Source: Streptomyces rishiriensis (GTDB taxonomy: Bacteria > Actinomycetota > Actinomycetes > Streptomycetales > Streptomycetaceae). From it: a stretch of 64,000 nt of DNA. Made by a program: the position numbers and the translations under genes. The notes under the pieces were generated by a model that was given only the letters and a program-made list of their open reading frames with translations, did not search any database and was not told the origin of the DNA. The stretch covers positions 406,339 through 470,338 of the forward strand of contig NZ_BEWA01000003.1 of assembly GCF_003112535.1 (NCBI RefSeq), written 5' to 3'. Of the stretch, positions 40,212 through 48,803 are shown in pieces (position 1 is the first letter of the stretch; the number at the start of each line of letters is the position of its first letter).

Positions 40212-40979
40212 ATGAGCGGAATTCTCGAGGGCAAGCGCGTCCTGATCACCGGTGTGCTGACGGAGTCCTCCATCGCCTTCCACACCGCCAAGCTGGCCCA
40301 GGAGCAGGGCGCCGAGATCATCCTCACCGCGTTCCCGCGGCCCACGCTGACCGAGCGCATCGCCAAGAAGCTCCCCAAGCCCACCAAGGTCATCGAGCTC
40401 GACGTGACGAACGACGAGCACCTCGGCCGCCTCGCGGACATCGTCGGCGAGGAGCTCGGGGGCCTCGACGGCGTCGTGCACTCCATCGGCTTCGCCCCGC
40501 AGGACGCGCTCGGCGGCAACTTCCTCAACACGCCGTTCGAGTCGGTCGCCACCGCCATGCACGTCTCGGCGTTCTCCCTGAAGTCGCTGACCATGGCCTG
40601 TCTGCCGCTGATGCAGAACGGCGGCTCGGTCGTCGGCCTCACCTTCGACGCCTCGTTCGCCTGGCCGCAGTACGACTGGATGGGCCCCGCCAAGGCCGCC
40701 CTGGAGGCCACCAGCCGCTACATGGCGCGTGACCTGGGCAAGCAGAACATCCGCTGCAACCTCGTCTCGGCCGGTCCGCTCGGCTCCATGGCCGCCAAGT
40801 CCATCCCGGGCTTCGGCGAGCTGGCATCCGTGTGGGACGACCGCTCTCCGCTGGAGTGGGACCTCAAGGACCCCGAGCCGGCCGGCCGTGGCGTCGTCGC
40901 CCTGCTCAGCGACTGGTTCCCCAAGACCACGGGCGAGATCGTCCACGTGGACGGCGGTCTGCACGCCATCGGCGCGTGA
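40212..40979 (+). CDS. fabI: Enoyl-ACP reductase FabI (InhA type)
   Basis: 255-residue NADH-dependent enoyl-ACP reductase, last step of the elongation cycle. N-terminal ITGVLTESSIAFHTAKLA (the long first loop typical of FabI/InhA), HSIGFAPQDALGGNF near 95, and the catalytic Tyr-x6-Lys in YDWMGPAKAALEATSRYMAR near 155. Substrate-loop region GPLGSMAAKSIPGF and C-terminal ETTGEIVHVDGGLHAIGA-like end. Co-transcribed with fabG. Target of triclosan-type inhibitors as a family. Confidence 0.96.
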   Translation: MSGILEGKRVLITGVLTESSIAFHTAKLAQEQGAEIILTAFPRPTLTERIAKKLPKPTKVIELDVTNDEHLGRLADIVGEELGGLDGVVHSIGFAPQDALGGNFLNTPFESVATAMHVSAFSLKSLTMACLPLMQNGGSVVGLTFDASFAWPQYDWMGPAKAALEATSRYMARDLGKQNIRCNLVSAGPLGSMAAKSIPGFGELASVWDDRSPLEWDLKDPEPAGRGVVALLSDWFPKTTGEIVHVDGGLHAIGA

Positions 40980-41000
40980 CCTGCCGCTGAGACGCCGTTG

Positions 41001-41044
41001 ACGGGTGAGGGCCCGCGTCCTGGGTGACGCGGGCCCTCACCCGT
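41001..41044. terminator. Strong terminator after fabG-fabI
   Basis: Perfect 19-bp arms (41001-41019 and 41026-41044) with a 6-nt loop CTGGGT, 22 nt beyond the fabI stop. Confidence 0.9.
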
Positions 41045-41153
41045 CACTCGTTTGGCCCATCCGGCCGGGCGGCCGGCACCGCCGACCAGGCACTCTTAAG
41101 TGCGTGTTCCCCCCACGCGCTGTCCTCCCCAGCTCTGCCGAGGAGGTTCCCTT

Positions 41154-41486
41154 GTGCGCCTGTTCCGTAGTCTCGCTCCAGTGATCGCCGCGGTCGCCCT
41201 CGTCCTCTGTCCGCCGTGCGGCGCGCACGGCCACGCGCGCGTGGCGCGTCCGGAGCCGTTCGGCGCGGAGTGCCGGATCGAGGTGGACGGCTCCCGCGTC
41301 GTCGCCCACTGTCACAACCCCTACGCCGACACCGACCGCGTCAGCCTGCACATCGAGTGCGAGCGCTGGTGGGACGTGGACACCGACGGCCCTCCCGCCG
41401 ACGTCGGCCCCGCCCTGTCCGTACGGCTCACCGGCCGTTGCTGGAAGGAGGTCGGGTCGGCCTGGGTCAGCCATCAGAAGCGGTGA
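41154..41486 (+). CDS. Small secreted Cys-containing protein
   Basis: 110 residues. N-terminal signal peptide LFRSLAPVIAAVALVLCPPC, then a mature part with several cysteines (AECRIEV, AHCHNP, IECERWW, RCWKEV), probably one or two disulphides. GTG at 41154 has AGGAGG 7 nt upstream. Function unknown. Its end overlaps the convergent GntR gene by 20 nt. Confidence 0.8.
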   Translation: MRLFRSLAPVIAAVALVLCPPCGAHGHARVARPEPFGAECRIEVDGSRVVAHCHNPYADTDRVSLHIECERWWDVDTDGPPADVGPALSVRLTGRCWKEVGSAWVSHQKR

Positions 41487-42156
41487 ACCGTCCGGGCCGG
41501 CACAGCAGCGGGTAGGCGGCCGCCTCGACCGCGGCCGTCTGCGCGGCGCCCGCGCGGATGGCGTCCACCAGCCGGGAGTGGTCCATGTACGTCTCGGGCG
41601 TCAGCTCCTCGCCGACGTCCTCGCGCAGCCAGTCCCGCAGGACCTCGCCCAGGTCCGCGTACATCGCCGTCAGGACGTCGTTGTGGGAGGCGGACACCAC
41701 CGCCAGGTGGAAGGTGGTGTCCGCCGCCACGAAGGCCTCCGCGTCGCCCGACTCCCACGCCTCCTCGCGCCGCAGCAGAAGCGCGTCCAGCTGCTTGAGG
41801 TCCTTCTCCGTGCGTCGCTCGGCCGCGAGCTTGGCCGCGCTCGACTCCAGCGTGGCGCGCAGTTCGGCGATGTGCCTCGGGTCGGCGTCGGCGAAGCGGC
41901 GGTGCATCACGCCCGCCAGCTCGCTGGTCGCCACGACATAGGTGCCCGAGCCCTGCCGGATGTCCAGCAGACCGTTGTGCGCGAGCGCGCGGACCGCCTC
42001 GCGGACGGTGTTGCGCGCGACCCCCAGCTGCTCGACCAGCTCGGGCTCGGTGGGGATGCGGGAGCCCACCGGCCACTCGCCCGAGGTGATCTGGGCGCGC
42101 AGCGCGGCGATGACCTGTTCGGACAGCGCCGAGCGGCGGGGATGGCTCAGGGGCAT
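41467..42156 (-). CDS. GntR-family (FadR/FCD type) transcriptional regulator
   Basis: 229 residues. N-terminal winged helix: SEQVIAALRAQITSGEWPVG, then PTEPELVEQLGVARNTVREA (recognition helix) and VRALAHNGLLDIRQGSGTYV. C-terminal FCD ligand-binding domain with metal-type residues (AADTTFHLAVVSASHNDVLT, MDHSRLVDAI). Divergent from an MFS transporter with direct repeats between them, so it probably controls that transporter. ATG at 42156 with GAAGGTG upstream. Confidence 0.93.
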   Translation of the reverse strand: MPLSHPRRSALSEQVIAALRAQITSGEWPVGSRIPTEPELVEQLGVARNTVREAVRALAHNGLLDIRQGSGTYVVATSELAGVMHRRFADADPRHIAELRATLESSAAKLAAERRTEKDLKQLDALLLRREEAWESGDAEAFVAADTTFHLAVVSASHNDVLTAMYADLGEVLRDWLREDVGEELTPETYMDHSRLVDAIRAGAAQTAAVEAAAYPLLCRPGRFTASDG

Positions 42157-42210
42157 GGCACACCTTCGCACGGTCCGGGGCGCCGAGGGGCACCCGGGCA
42201 TGGACAACCA

Positions 42211-42231
42211 ATCATCCTATGATTCTATGAT
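42211..42231. promoter_or_regulatory. Operator/promoter for the divergent GntR and MFS genes
   Basis: Direct repeat CTATGAT at 42217-42223 and 42225-42231, with an inverted ATCAT/ATGAT pair at 42211-42223. The second copy contains TATGAT (42226-42231), an ideal -10 hexamer 7 nt before the MFS ATG at 42239. A regulator bound to the repeats would block this promoter. Confidence 0.7.
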
Positions 42232-42238
42232 GGGCGGC

Positions 42239-43681
42239 ATGGCAAGCGAGCAGACCCGCACGACGACGCCCACGACGACGCCTGCGTCCCTTCGCGCATC
42301 CGGGGAGGGCGAGCCCCCGTCGCACGTCGCTCCGCGCGCGTGGACGGCACGACTGCTCGTCGTCGGCATCGTCCTGGCCGCCCTCAACCTCCGCCCCGCC
42401 ATCACCAGCCTCGGCGCGCTCCTCGAAGAGGTCCGCGACGGGCTCGGCATGAGCGGCAGCGTGGCCGGACTGCTCACCTCCGTGCCCCCGCTCTGCTTCG
42501 CCGCCTTCGGCGTCATGGCCCCCCGTCTCGCCCGTCGCTTCGGGCCGGGAGCGGTGGTGTGCGCGGGCATGGCCGCCATCACCGCCGGACTGCTCGTACG
42601 CCCCTACCTCGGAGGCGCCTCCGGCTTCCTCGCCGCCAGCGCCCTCGCCCTCATGGGCATCGCCGTCAGCAACGTGCTGATGCCCGTCATCGTCAAGCGG
42701 CACTTCCCCGACCGGGTCGGCTCGATGACCGGCCTGTACTCGATGGCCCTCGCCCTGGGCACCTCCACCGCCGCCGCGGTCACCGTGCCCATGACCGAGG
42801 CGCTGGGCGGCAGTTGGCGCACCGGGCTCGCGGTGTGGGCGGGCCTGGCGGCCGCGGCCGTCCTGCCGTGGCTGCCGCTGGCACGCGTACGGGGGACGGA
42901 ACCGGGCCGCGGCACGACGACGGGCGCCGCGGTGCCCGCCCGGGAGCCGCAGGCCCACCGGGCGGCGCGGGGGCCGGGGGAGCGGCCGGCCGGGCCGGAG
43001 GCAGAGGCGCGGGAGGCGGGGTCCCCGCAGCGGGCGCACGTGCCCCGCCCCGCCGCACACGACCCCGCGCGCGGGGGCCGCCCTCCCGCCGCCGCGCTGC
43101 GCGTCACCCGCAGCCGGACCGCCTGGGCCCTGGCCGTCTTCTTCGGCCTCCAGGCCACCGCCGCCTACATCACCATGGGCTGGATGCCGCAGATCTTCCG
43201 GGACGCGGGCGTGTCCGCCGGCACGGCCGGCGTCCTCCTCGCCGTGACGATGGCGATGGGCGTTCCCCTGGCCTTCGTCATCCCGCGGGTCGCCACCCGG
43301 CTGCCGCACCAGGGCCCGATCGTGGTCGCGCTCGGCGTCTGCGGCCTCGTCGGATACGCCGGCCTCTACCTCGCGCCCGCCGCCGGAGCCTGGGCCTGGG
43401 CCGTGCTGCTCGGCATCGCCAACTGCGCCTTCCCGCTCGCCCTCACGATGGTCGGGATGCGGGCCAGGACCGGCGCGGGCGTCGCCCAGCTGTCGGCCTT
43501 CGCGCAGAGCACCGGCTACCTGATCTCCATACCGGGCCCGCTGCTGGTGGGAGTGCTCTACCAGCACAGCGGCGGCTGGGGCCTGCCTCTTGCGCTCATG
43601 GCGGCCCTGATGGTCCCGCAGACGGTCATGGGCGTCCTGGCCGGCCGGGACCGCACCGTGGAGGACGAGGCCGCCCGCTGA
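42239..43681 (+). CDS. MFS transporter, CynX/NimT type
   Basis: 480-residue major facilitator with about 12 membrane segments. Landmarks: LLVVGIVLAALNLRPAITSL near 40 (the CynX-family N-terminal helix with LNLRPAIT) and FAAFGVMAPRLARRFGPG near 85. A long Pro/Ala/Arg-rich central loop (about 215-280) is larger than usual, and the second half resumes at WALAVFFGLQATAAYITMGW. Substrate unknown (cyanate, nitroimidazole resistance or other anion for relatives). ATG at 42239 is the third of three nearby in-frame ATGs; it fits a leaderless mRNA from TATGAT. Confidence 0.88.
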   Translation: MASEQTRTTTPTTTPASLRASGEGEPPSHVAPRAWTARLLVVGIVLAALNLRPAITSLGALLEEVRDGLGMSGSVAGLLTSVPPLCFAAFGVMAPRLARRFGPGAVVCAGMAAITAGLLVRPYLGGASGFLAASALALMGIAVSNVLMPVIVKRHFPDRVGSMTGLYSMALALGTSTAAAVTVPMTEALGGSWRTGLAVWAGLAAAAVLPWLPLARVRGTEPGRGTTTGAAVPAREPQAHRAARGPGERPAGPEAEAREAGSPQRAHVPRPAAHDPARGGRPPAAALRVTRSRTAWALAVFFGLQATAAYITMGWMPQIFRDAGVSAGTAGVLLAVTMAMGVPLAFVIPRVATRLPHQGPIVVALGVCGLVGYAGLYLAPAAGAWAWAVLLGIANCAFPLALTMVGMRARTGAGVAQLSAFAQSTGYLISIPGPLLVGVLYQHSGGWGLPLALMAALMVPQTVMGVLAGRDRTVEDEAAR

Positions 43682-43725
43682 CCCCCGGCGCGGCCGCCGC
43701 CGCAACGGGGTGCGAGACTGGCGGC

Positions 43726-43842
43726 ATGCCAGTGCTCGACCCGAATCCGCAGAACGGCCAGAAGAAGATGCTGCTCGTCTTCGGCTCGTTCTTGGCCATC
43801 TTCGTGATCATCGCCGTCATCGCCACCCTCGCCTCGCCCTGA
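43726..43842 (+). CDS. 38-residue membrane peptide, SGM_5486 transporter-associated family
   Basis: MPVLDPNPQNGQKKMLLVFG followed by a hydrophobic helix SFLAIFVIIAVIATLASP. Size, sequence and its place 44 nt after the MFS gene match what I recall as the SGM_5486 family transporter-associated protein of Streptomyces. Probably a single-pass peptide that accompanies the transporter. No clear Shine-Dalgarno sequence; a -10-like GAGACT is present upstream, so it may also be leaderless. Confidence 0.82.
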   Translation: MPVLDPNPQNGQKKMLLVFGSFLAIFVIIAVIATLASP

Positions 43843-44053
43843 CCCCCGCCCGGCCCGGCGTGCCGTCGTCTCCCCGCCGGGGTGGGGCTAACCCCCCTGT
43901 CCCCTAGGGGGTGAGGGTCAGGGTCAAGTGGGTGGATCGCCGGATGGGTTGACGGCCGCCGATTCCGTAACTTCGAAGTGTGACCGCGGACCGCGATCAC
44001 CGCCCCGGTCCGGGACGCGCTCCACGGACCATTCGAAGACAGCGGAGGCACCC

Positions 44054-44260
44054 ATGTCGGCCCCAACGCACACCCGGCCCCGCCCGACCGCCTCGGGCGG
44101 CGTCGACACCCGGCTGCCCTGGTGGGCCCTCGCCCTCCCGGCGCTCGCCTTCGCCACCCTGCTCCTGCTGATACTGAACCCCGCCGACGCCCACGCGGCC
44201 GGCGGCGACCCCGTGATCACCCACCTCGTCGAACGCGTGCAGATGCTGCTCGCCCGCTAG
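44054..44260 (+). CDS. Small single-pass membrane protein, unknown
   Basis: 68 residues. One hydrophobic helix at about 22-44 (LPWWALALPALAFATLLLLI), then a short outer part PADAHAAGGDPVITHLVERV. ATG at 44054 preceded by GGAGG (44044-44048). I do not recognise the family. GC usage is normal. Confidence 0.7.
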   Translation: MSAPTHTRPRPTASGGVDTRLPWWALALPALAFATLLLLILNPADAHAAGGDPVITHLVERVQMLLAR

Positions 44261-44376
44261 GGTCGGCGGCCGCCGCGGGGCGCGTCCGTCCCGCCGGGTC
44301 CGTGCCGTGGACCGCTGGTGAAGACCCATGTCAACTCCCTGAGCCCGTTGGCCTGTTTCATGCGAAGCTGGGACTC

Positions 44377-44895
44377 ATGAGCGTCGCAGAACCCCGCAGG
44401 ATCGTCCTCTTCCGCCATGCGAAAGCCGATTGGCCACAGGTGACCGACCACGAGCGCCCGCTCTCTGAGCGGGGCCGTAAGGACGCGCCTGTCGCCGGAC
44501 GCAGGCTGACCGATACCGGCATCCCCGTGGACCTGGCCCTGTGCTCCACCTCGACCCGCACCCGGGAGACGTGGAAACTCGCGGTCCATGAGCTCCCGCA
44601 GCGGCCGAAAACCGTCTACGAGGAGCGGATCTACGAGGCCTCCCCGGGCGAGCTGATCGCCCTGCTCAACGAAAGCCCCGACGACGTGCACACCATCGTC
44701 ATGATCGGCCACAATCCCGGGATCCAGGGGCTCGCCGACATCCTGTCCGGGGGGTCCGACGGCGACGCGGGCGAGCGCATGCGCCGTCGCGGCTTCCCGG
44801 CCGCCGCCTTCGCCGTCCTCTCCTTCGACGGCTCCTGGAAGGCCCTGGAGCCGGGAGCGGCCACGCTGACGGACTACTGGGCTCCCGAAGAGTGA
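44377..44895 (+). CDS. sixA: Phosphohistidine phosphatase, SixA family
   Basis: 172-residue histidine phosphatase. Catalytic RHAKADWP near residue 13 (phospho-His), STSTRTRETWKLA near 60 and GHNPGIQGLADILSG near 112 (second His) are all present. SixA removes phosphate from His on signalling proteins such as phosphorelays or PTS components; partner unknown here. ATG at 44377. A terminator follows. Confidence 0.93.
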   Translation: MSVAEPRRIVLFRHAKADWPQVTDHERPLSERGRKDAPVAGRRLTDTGIPVDLALCSTSTRTRETWKLAVHELPQRPKTVYEERIYEASPGELIALLNESPDDVHTIVMIGHNPGIQGLADILSGGSDGDAGERMRRRGFPAAAFAVLSFDGSWKALEPGAATLTDYWAPEE

Positions 44896-44911
44896 CCTGA
44901 CCGGCACGCAC

Positions 44912-44944
44912 GAGGGCCCGGCACCGCAGCGGCGCCGGGCCCTC
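44912..44944. terminator. Terminator after sixA
   Basis: Arms GAGGGCCCGGC (44912-44922) and GCCGGGCCCTC (44934-44944), perfect over 11 bp, 17 nt after the stop. Confidence 0.85.
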
Positions 44945-44985
44945 CTCGTCAGCGCGGCACGATCGCGCGGTCACCCGGCACCCCC

Positions 44986-45090
44986 GGAAGGCACCCGCGT
45001 CCGCGGATCCAGGAAGCACCCGCGTCCGCGGATCCGCGACGCAGCCCTCGGGCCCGCTCCCCGTACGCCCTGCCCCGTACGCCCTGCACG
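44986..45090. repeat. Two short direct-repeat pairs between sixA and serB
   Basis: GCACCCGCGTCCGCGGATCC occurs at 44991-45010 and 45016-45035, each preceded by GGAAG. Further on, CCCCGTACGCCCTG occurs twice in tandem at about 45058-45086. No protein gene or recognisable RNA is visible here. Confidence 0.8.
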
Positions 45091-45118
45091 CCCGGCACCC
45101 CTGTAGACCCGGGGGAGG

Positions 45119-46333
45119 CTACTGCTCGTCGTGCGTCTCCGCGGCCTCGACCTCTTCGCGGGTGATGCCCAGCAGGTAGAGGACGGTGTCCAGGAAGGGC
45201 ACGTTCACCGCCGTGTGCGCCGCCTCGCGCACCACCGGCTTGGCGTTGAAGGCGACCCCGAGACCGGCCGCGTTGAGCATGTCGAGGTCGTTGGCGCCGT
45301 CGCCGATCGCGACGGTCTGGGAGAGGGGAACGCCCGCCTCGGCGGCGAACCGACGCAGCAGCCGCGCCTTGCCCGCACGGTCCACGATCTCGCCGGTGAC
45401 CCGGCCGGTCAGCCTGCCGTCGACGATCTCCAGCGTGTTGGCCTGCGCGAAGTCCAGCCCGAGCCGCTCCTGCAGATCGTCGGTGACCTGGGTGAAACCG
45501 CCGGAGACGACGCCCACCTGGTAGCCGAGCCGCTTCAGCGTCCGGATCAGTGTGCGCGCCCCCGGAGTCAGCCGCACCTCGGCGCGCACCTTGTCCACGA
45601 CCGAGGCGTCCAGCCCCTCCAGCAGCGCCACGCGCGCGTGCAGCGACTGCTCGAAGTCCAGCTCACCGCGCATCGCGGCCGCCGTCACCTCGGCGACCTG
45701 GTCTTCGCAGCCGGCGTGCGCCGCGAAGAGCTCGATCACCTCGTCCTGGATGAGGGTCGAGTCGACGTCCATGACGACGAGCCGCTGGGCCCGCCGGTAG
45801 AGCCCCGCGTCCACCACGGCGACGTCCACGCCGAGCACTCCCGCGTCCCTGACCAGCGCGGTGCGCAGCGGCCCGGCCTCCGCACCGGAGACGGCGAACT
45901 CGACGGCGGTGACGGGGTACTTGGCCAGCCGGAAGATGCGGTCGATGTTGCCGCCGGCTTTGGTGATCTTCGCGGCGATCGCCGCCGTGGCCTCCGCGGT
46001 GAGCGGATGCCCGAGCACGGTGACCAGCGACCGCCCTAGGCCGCGCGGCCGGTTGTCGCCGAGGCCGGAGATGATCTCCGCCTGCATCTTCATCGACTCG
46101 GCCCAGCTGTGGACCGTCGACCGCAGGTCGCCCTCCAGGCCGGCCGGCGGCTCGGTCACGAGCGCGCACAGCACCATCCGGCCTCGCGTGACGACCTGCT
46201 CGATGTCGACCACGTCGACGGAGTAGGCGGCGAGGGTGTCGAAGAGGCCGGCCGTGATACCCGGCCTGTCCTTGCCGAAGATCTTGACAAGGAGCGTGGG
46301 GACGTCGGAGGACGAGGTCTGCGAAGCGCTCAT
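45119..46333 (-). CDS. serB: Phosphoserine phosphatase SerB with N-terminal ACT domains
   Basis: 404 residues; last step of serine synthesis. ACT-type regulatory region at about 10-170: PTLLVKIFGKDRPGITAGLF and LVTVLGHPLTAEATAAIAAK. The HAD phosphatase domain has motif I VVMDVDSTLIQDEVIELFAA near 187, motif II VVSGGFTQVTDDL near 280, and motif IV TVAIGDGANDLDMLNAAGLG near 340. Serine feedback through the ACT domains is known for relatives. ATG at 46333; 18 nt upstream lies a 15-bp palindrome. Recalled as SCO1808. Confidence 0.96.
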   Translation of the reverse strand: MSASQTSSSDVPTLLVKIFGKDRPGITAGLFDTLAAYSVDVVDIEQVVTRGRMVLCALVTEPPAGLEGDLRSTVHSWAESMKMQAEIISGLGDNRPRGLGRSLVTVLGHPLTAEATAAIAAKITKAGGNIDRIFRLAKYPVTAVEFAVSGAEAGPLRTALVRDAGVLGVDVAVVDAGLYRRAQRLVVMDVDSTLIQDEVIELFAAHAGCEDQVAEVTAAAMRGELDFEQSLHARVALLEGLDASVVDKVRAEVRLTPGARTLIRTLKRLGYQVGVVSGGFTQVTDDLQERLGLDFAQANTLEIVDGRLTGRVTGEIVDRAGKARLLRRFAAEAGVPLSQTVAIGDGANDLDMLNAAGLGVAFNAKPVVREAAHTAVNVPFLDTVLYLLGITREEVEAAETHDEQ

Positions 46334-46350
46334 GGTGTACCCACCGTATC

Positions 46351-46365
46351 CGGCACTCAGTGCCG
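46351..46365. promoter_or_regulatory. 15-bp palindrome upstream of serB
   Basis: CGGCACTCAGTGCCG: 7-bp arms around a single C, 18-32 nt before the serB ATG. It may be an operator near the promoter. Confidence 0.4.
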
Positions 46366-46478
46366 TTCGCCGCCGAGGTCCGCCTGACGGACAGGGAACA
46401 GTGGATGTCGGCGAGGTGGCGTGCGCCTCGACGGACGGTTGCCGACTCCCCGATTCTGCGTCCCGGCGTCGGTCACCG

Positions 46479-48557
46479 CTATCCGCGCGGCGCCCTCGGC
46501 CCCCTGGGAGGCGGCGGGGGAGGAGGCTGGGGAGGCGGCGGCCCGTCGTCCGGGCCCCGCGACGGCCGCTCGCGGGGCGCGCGCGGCGGCGGCCCGATCG
46601 GACGGACCACGGTCGGCGCCCCGTAGACGTCGTCCGGTCCGGGCGGCGGGGGCTCGCTGCGTCGCGGGCTCTCCTGGGACCGCGACCGCTCACTCGTGCC
46701 ATCGTGCCCCTGCCCCTGCCCCTGCCCCTGCCCCTGCCCGGCCCCGTGCCCCTGCCCCTGCCCGGCCCGCGGTTCAGGCCCCGTCCCCGGCCCGGCGTCC
46801 CGCGCGCCGCGCAGGGCGTCCGGGAGGCGCAGGTAGGGGTTGGTCGCGGGGTTGGGCGGCCGGTACGAGGGCGCACCCGGCGCGTACGGCCCGACCTGGT
46901 CGCCCGCGAGCGGCGACGGTCCAGCAGGACCCGACAGTCCCGGAAGCGCCGAAGGCCCCGGGCCCCCGCCCGGGTTCGCCGCGCGGCCCGCGTCACCGCG
47001 TGCCAGCGGCGCGGCCAGTCGCCCCGCGGCCCGCGTGGCACAGGCCAGCGACGCGCCGACGACCCCCGCGCCCGCCCCCCACAGGGCGCCCAGGAACAAC
47101 GCCGGGCCGAGGCGTCCGTGCAGCTCGATCCCGGCCCCGAAGGCGTCGAAGCCCAGCACGGAGAGCGAGGCGTTCACGGACACGTCCGTCAGCCAGGCCG
47201 CCGACGGCAACGCCAGCGCGGTCGCGACCGCCAGCCGCACGGCGCACCACGCGACGAAGCCGCCGGCGCCGCCTCCCCGGGCGCCACTCGCCAGGGCGCC
47301 GCCCCCCGGCCCGCCCGGCCCCTGCGCCGCGCTCCTCGGGCCCGCGGCGCCCGCACCCCGGGAACCGGCCGCTCCCTCCCGCCCGGATCCGGCTGCTCCC
47401 GCCCCCTGCCCGGCCCGCGGCTTCGGCGCCGGCAAAGGCGTCCGCACCGCCGTCAGCACGCCCGCCAGCAGCATCATCAGCGCGGCCGCCACTGCCAGCA
47501 GCCACACCCGTCCGTCCAGCTCGGCCAGCCGGCCCAGCGTCACCGGGTGCCGGGCGCCCGCGCCCAGCAGATCGTCCAGCGGGTCGGGGAGGACGGTCGT
47601 CAGGGCGCCCGTCGCCTGCCCGTCCCACGGGACGAACAGACCGATCGGGATGCCCAGCCAGACCCCGTTCGGAGCGCCGAGCAGCGCCGCCCCCGCGATC
47701 CGCCGGGGGTGGTCGTCGCCGATCGCCGCGTACGCCGCCGCGGCGAGCCCGGCCGCCACCGTCACCAGCGCCACCGTGACGACGGCGGACGCGGCCGGCC
47801 GCACCACGCGGTTCGCCGCCTCCCAGCCGCGGGGCAGCGGCGTGCGGCGCGAGGCCAGCAGGGCGATCAGCACGATGCCGAGCGACCAGCCGAGACCGCC
47901 GAGGAGCGTGGGCGCGGTGTCCACGGTGAAGCCGACCGCGGCCTTCGCGTGAACCAGGTCGCTGAGCCGGTCGGGCAGCAGTCCGCCGATGTCCCCGACG
48001 TCCCCGAGCCCGGGGATGTCCAGGCCCCCGCCCCCGCCGCCCGCGCCGCCGCCGGGGAGGCCGTCGAGGCCCAGTGAGTTCCCGTCGAGCGTGATGACGT
48101 CGTGTCCCGCCCAGGCGAGTCCGCCGAGCATCGCCACGAACAGCGCGACGATCGCGCCGACGCGCGCGAGGAGTTCGGCGGGGGCGATCACCGCTCCGGC
48201 CGTGCGCAGGGACCGGAGGAAGAACCACGACAGGAGCAGCGCGCCGACCAGGCTCACGCCCAGTGGCGTGATCTCGATGGCGGTGTCCGCCTGCGCGCCC
48301 GTCAGCCCGAAGGCGGAGACGTCACCGGACGGAGTCACCGAGCCGCCCGCTCCCAGGGCCACCACCGCGGCCGTCATCGGGCCCAACGAGCCCGCCGTGT
48401 CCGCCTTCAGCAGATGCAGCCCGAGCGCCGCGGTCCCCGCCATCCCGATCAACGCCCAGCTCACCGCGGCAACAGCGGCCAGCAGTACGTCCGTCCACGG
48501 CACGCGGCTGCCGCGCACCGTGCTCCCGCCGCCTTCGACAACCGTGCCGGCACTCAT
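46479..48557 (-). CDS. Streptophobe family membrane protein
   Basis: 692 residues. About ten hydrophobic segments between residues 20 and 500, interrupted by Gly/Ala-rich loops (LPGGGAGGGGGGLDIPGLGD near 160), then a long cytoplasmic tail very rich in Pro, Gly and Arg (AGQGQGHGAGQGQGQGQGQG, PPPPQPPPPPPPRGPRAPRG). This layout matches the streptophobe family, found only in Streptomyces and relatives as far as I recall; function unknown. Divergent from the FHA-ABC exporter and downstream of it by promoter region, so the two may be functionally linked. ATG at 48557. Confidence 0.85.
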   Translation of the reverse strand: MSAGTVVEGGGSTVRGSRVPWTDVLLAAVAAVSWALIGMAGTAALGLHLLKADTAGSLGPMTAAVVALGAGGSVTPSGDVSAFGLTGAQADTAIEITPLGVSLVGALLLSWFFLRSLRTAGAVIAPAELLARVGAIVALFVAMLGGLAWAGHDVITLDGNSLGLDGLPGGGAGGGGGGLDIPGLGDVGDIGGLLPDRLSDLVHAKAAVGFTVDTAPTLLGGLGWSLGIVLIALLASRRTPLPRGWEAANRVVRPAASAVVTVALVTVAAGLAAAAYAAIGDDHPRRIAGAALLGAPNGVWLGIPIGLFVPWDGQATGALTTVLPDPLDDLLGAGARHPVTLGRLAELDGRVWLLAVAAALMMLLAGVLTAVRTPLPAPKPRAGQGAGAAGSGREGAAGSRGAGAAGPRSAAQGPGGPGGGALASGARGGGAGGFVAWCAVRLAVATALALPSAAWLTDVSVNASLSVLGFDAFGAGIELHGRLGPALFLGALWGAGAGVVGASLACATRAAGRLAAPLARGDAGRAANPGGGPGPSALPGLSGPAGPSPLAGDQVGPYAPGAPSYRPPNPATNPYLRLPDALRGARDAGPGTGPEPRAGQGQGHGAGQGQGQGQGQGHDGTSERSRSQESPRRSEPPPPGPDDVYGAPTVVRPIGPPPRAPRERPSRGPDDGPPPPQPPPPPPPRGPRAPRG
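46705..46764. repeat. Hexanucleotide (TGCCCC) repeats in the streptophobe gene
   Basis: TGCCCC-type units repeat from 46705 to about 46764 with one interruption, encoding the Gly-Gln repeat of the cytoplasmic tail. In-frame unit changes would change tail length without a frameshift. Confidence 0.8.
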
Positions 48558-48803
48558 GCAGACCCCCCGATCCGCGGTGCGGAACGGCGAAGATCGCCGC
48601 TTCCGTCCCCCTCGCGTGCCTTTACCACTCTCCGGGCCGTTTTCCACCCCGTCAACGGGAACGGCCGACACGCGTGTGCGGGCTCTTCACAAGGCCCGAC
48701 TTTCGGTCAGGGGGCCGCTACTGAAATAGTTCCCCCCGATGTTCGACATCCCTAGACTCCCCGTCGATGGGGCTAACTCGGGGGACAACTCAGTGGGGCT
48801 GGA
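48558..48803. promoter_or_regulatory. Divergent promoter region, streptophobe and FHA-ABC genes
   Basis: 246 bp without a gene. A plausible -10 TAGACT lies at about 48752-48757 on the plus strand, roughly 50 nt before the FHA-ABC start. Two related GGGGCTAACT and GGGGACAACT motifs follow. Confidence 0.45.

Noticed and set aside
44986..45090. tRNA gene in the sixA-serB gap
   Set aside because: No cloverleaf, no T-loop sequence; the repeats explain the appearance of structure.
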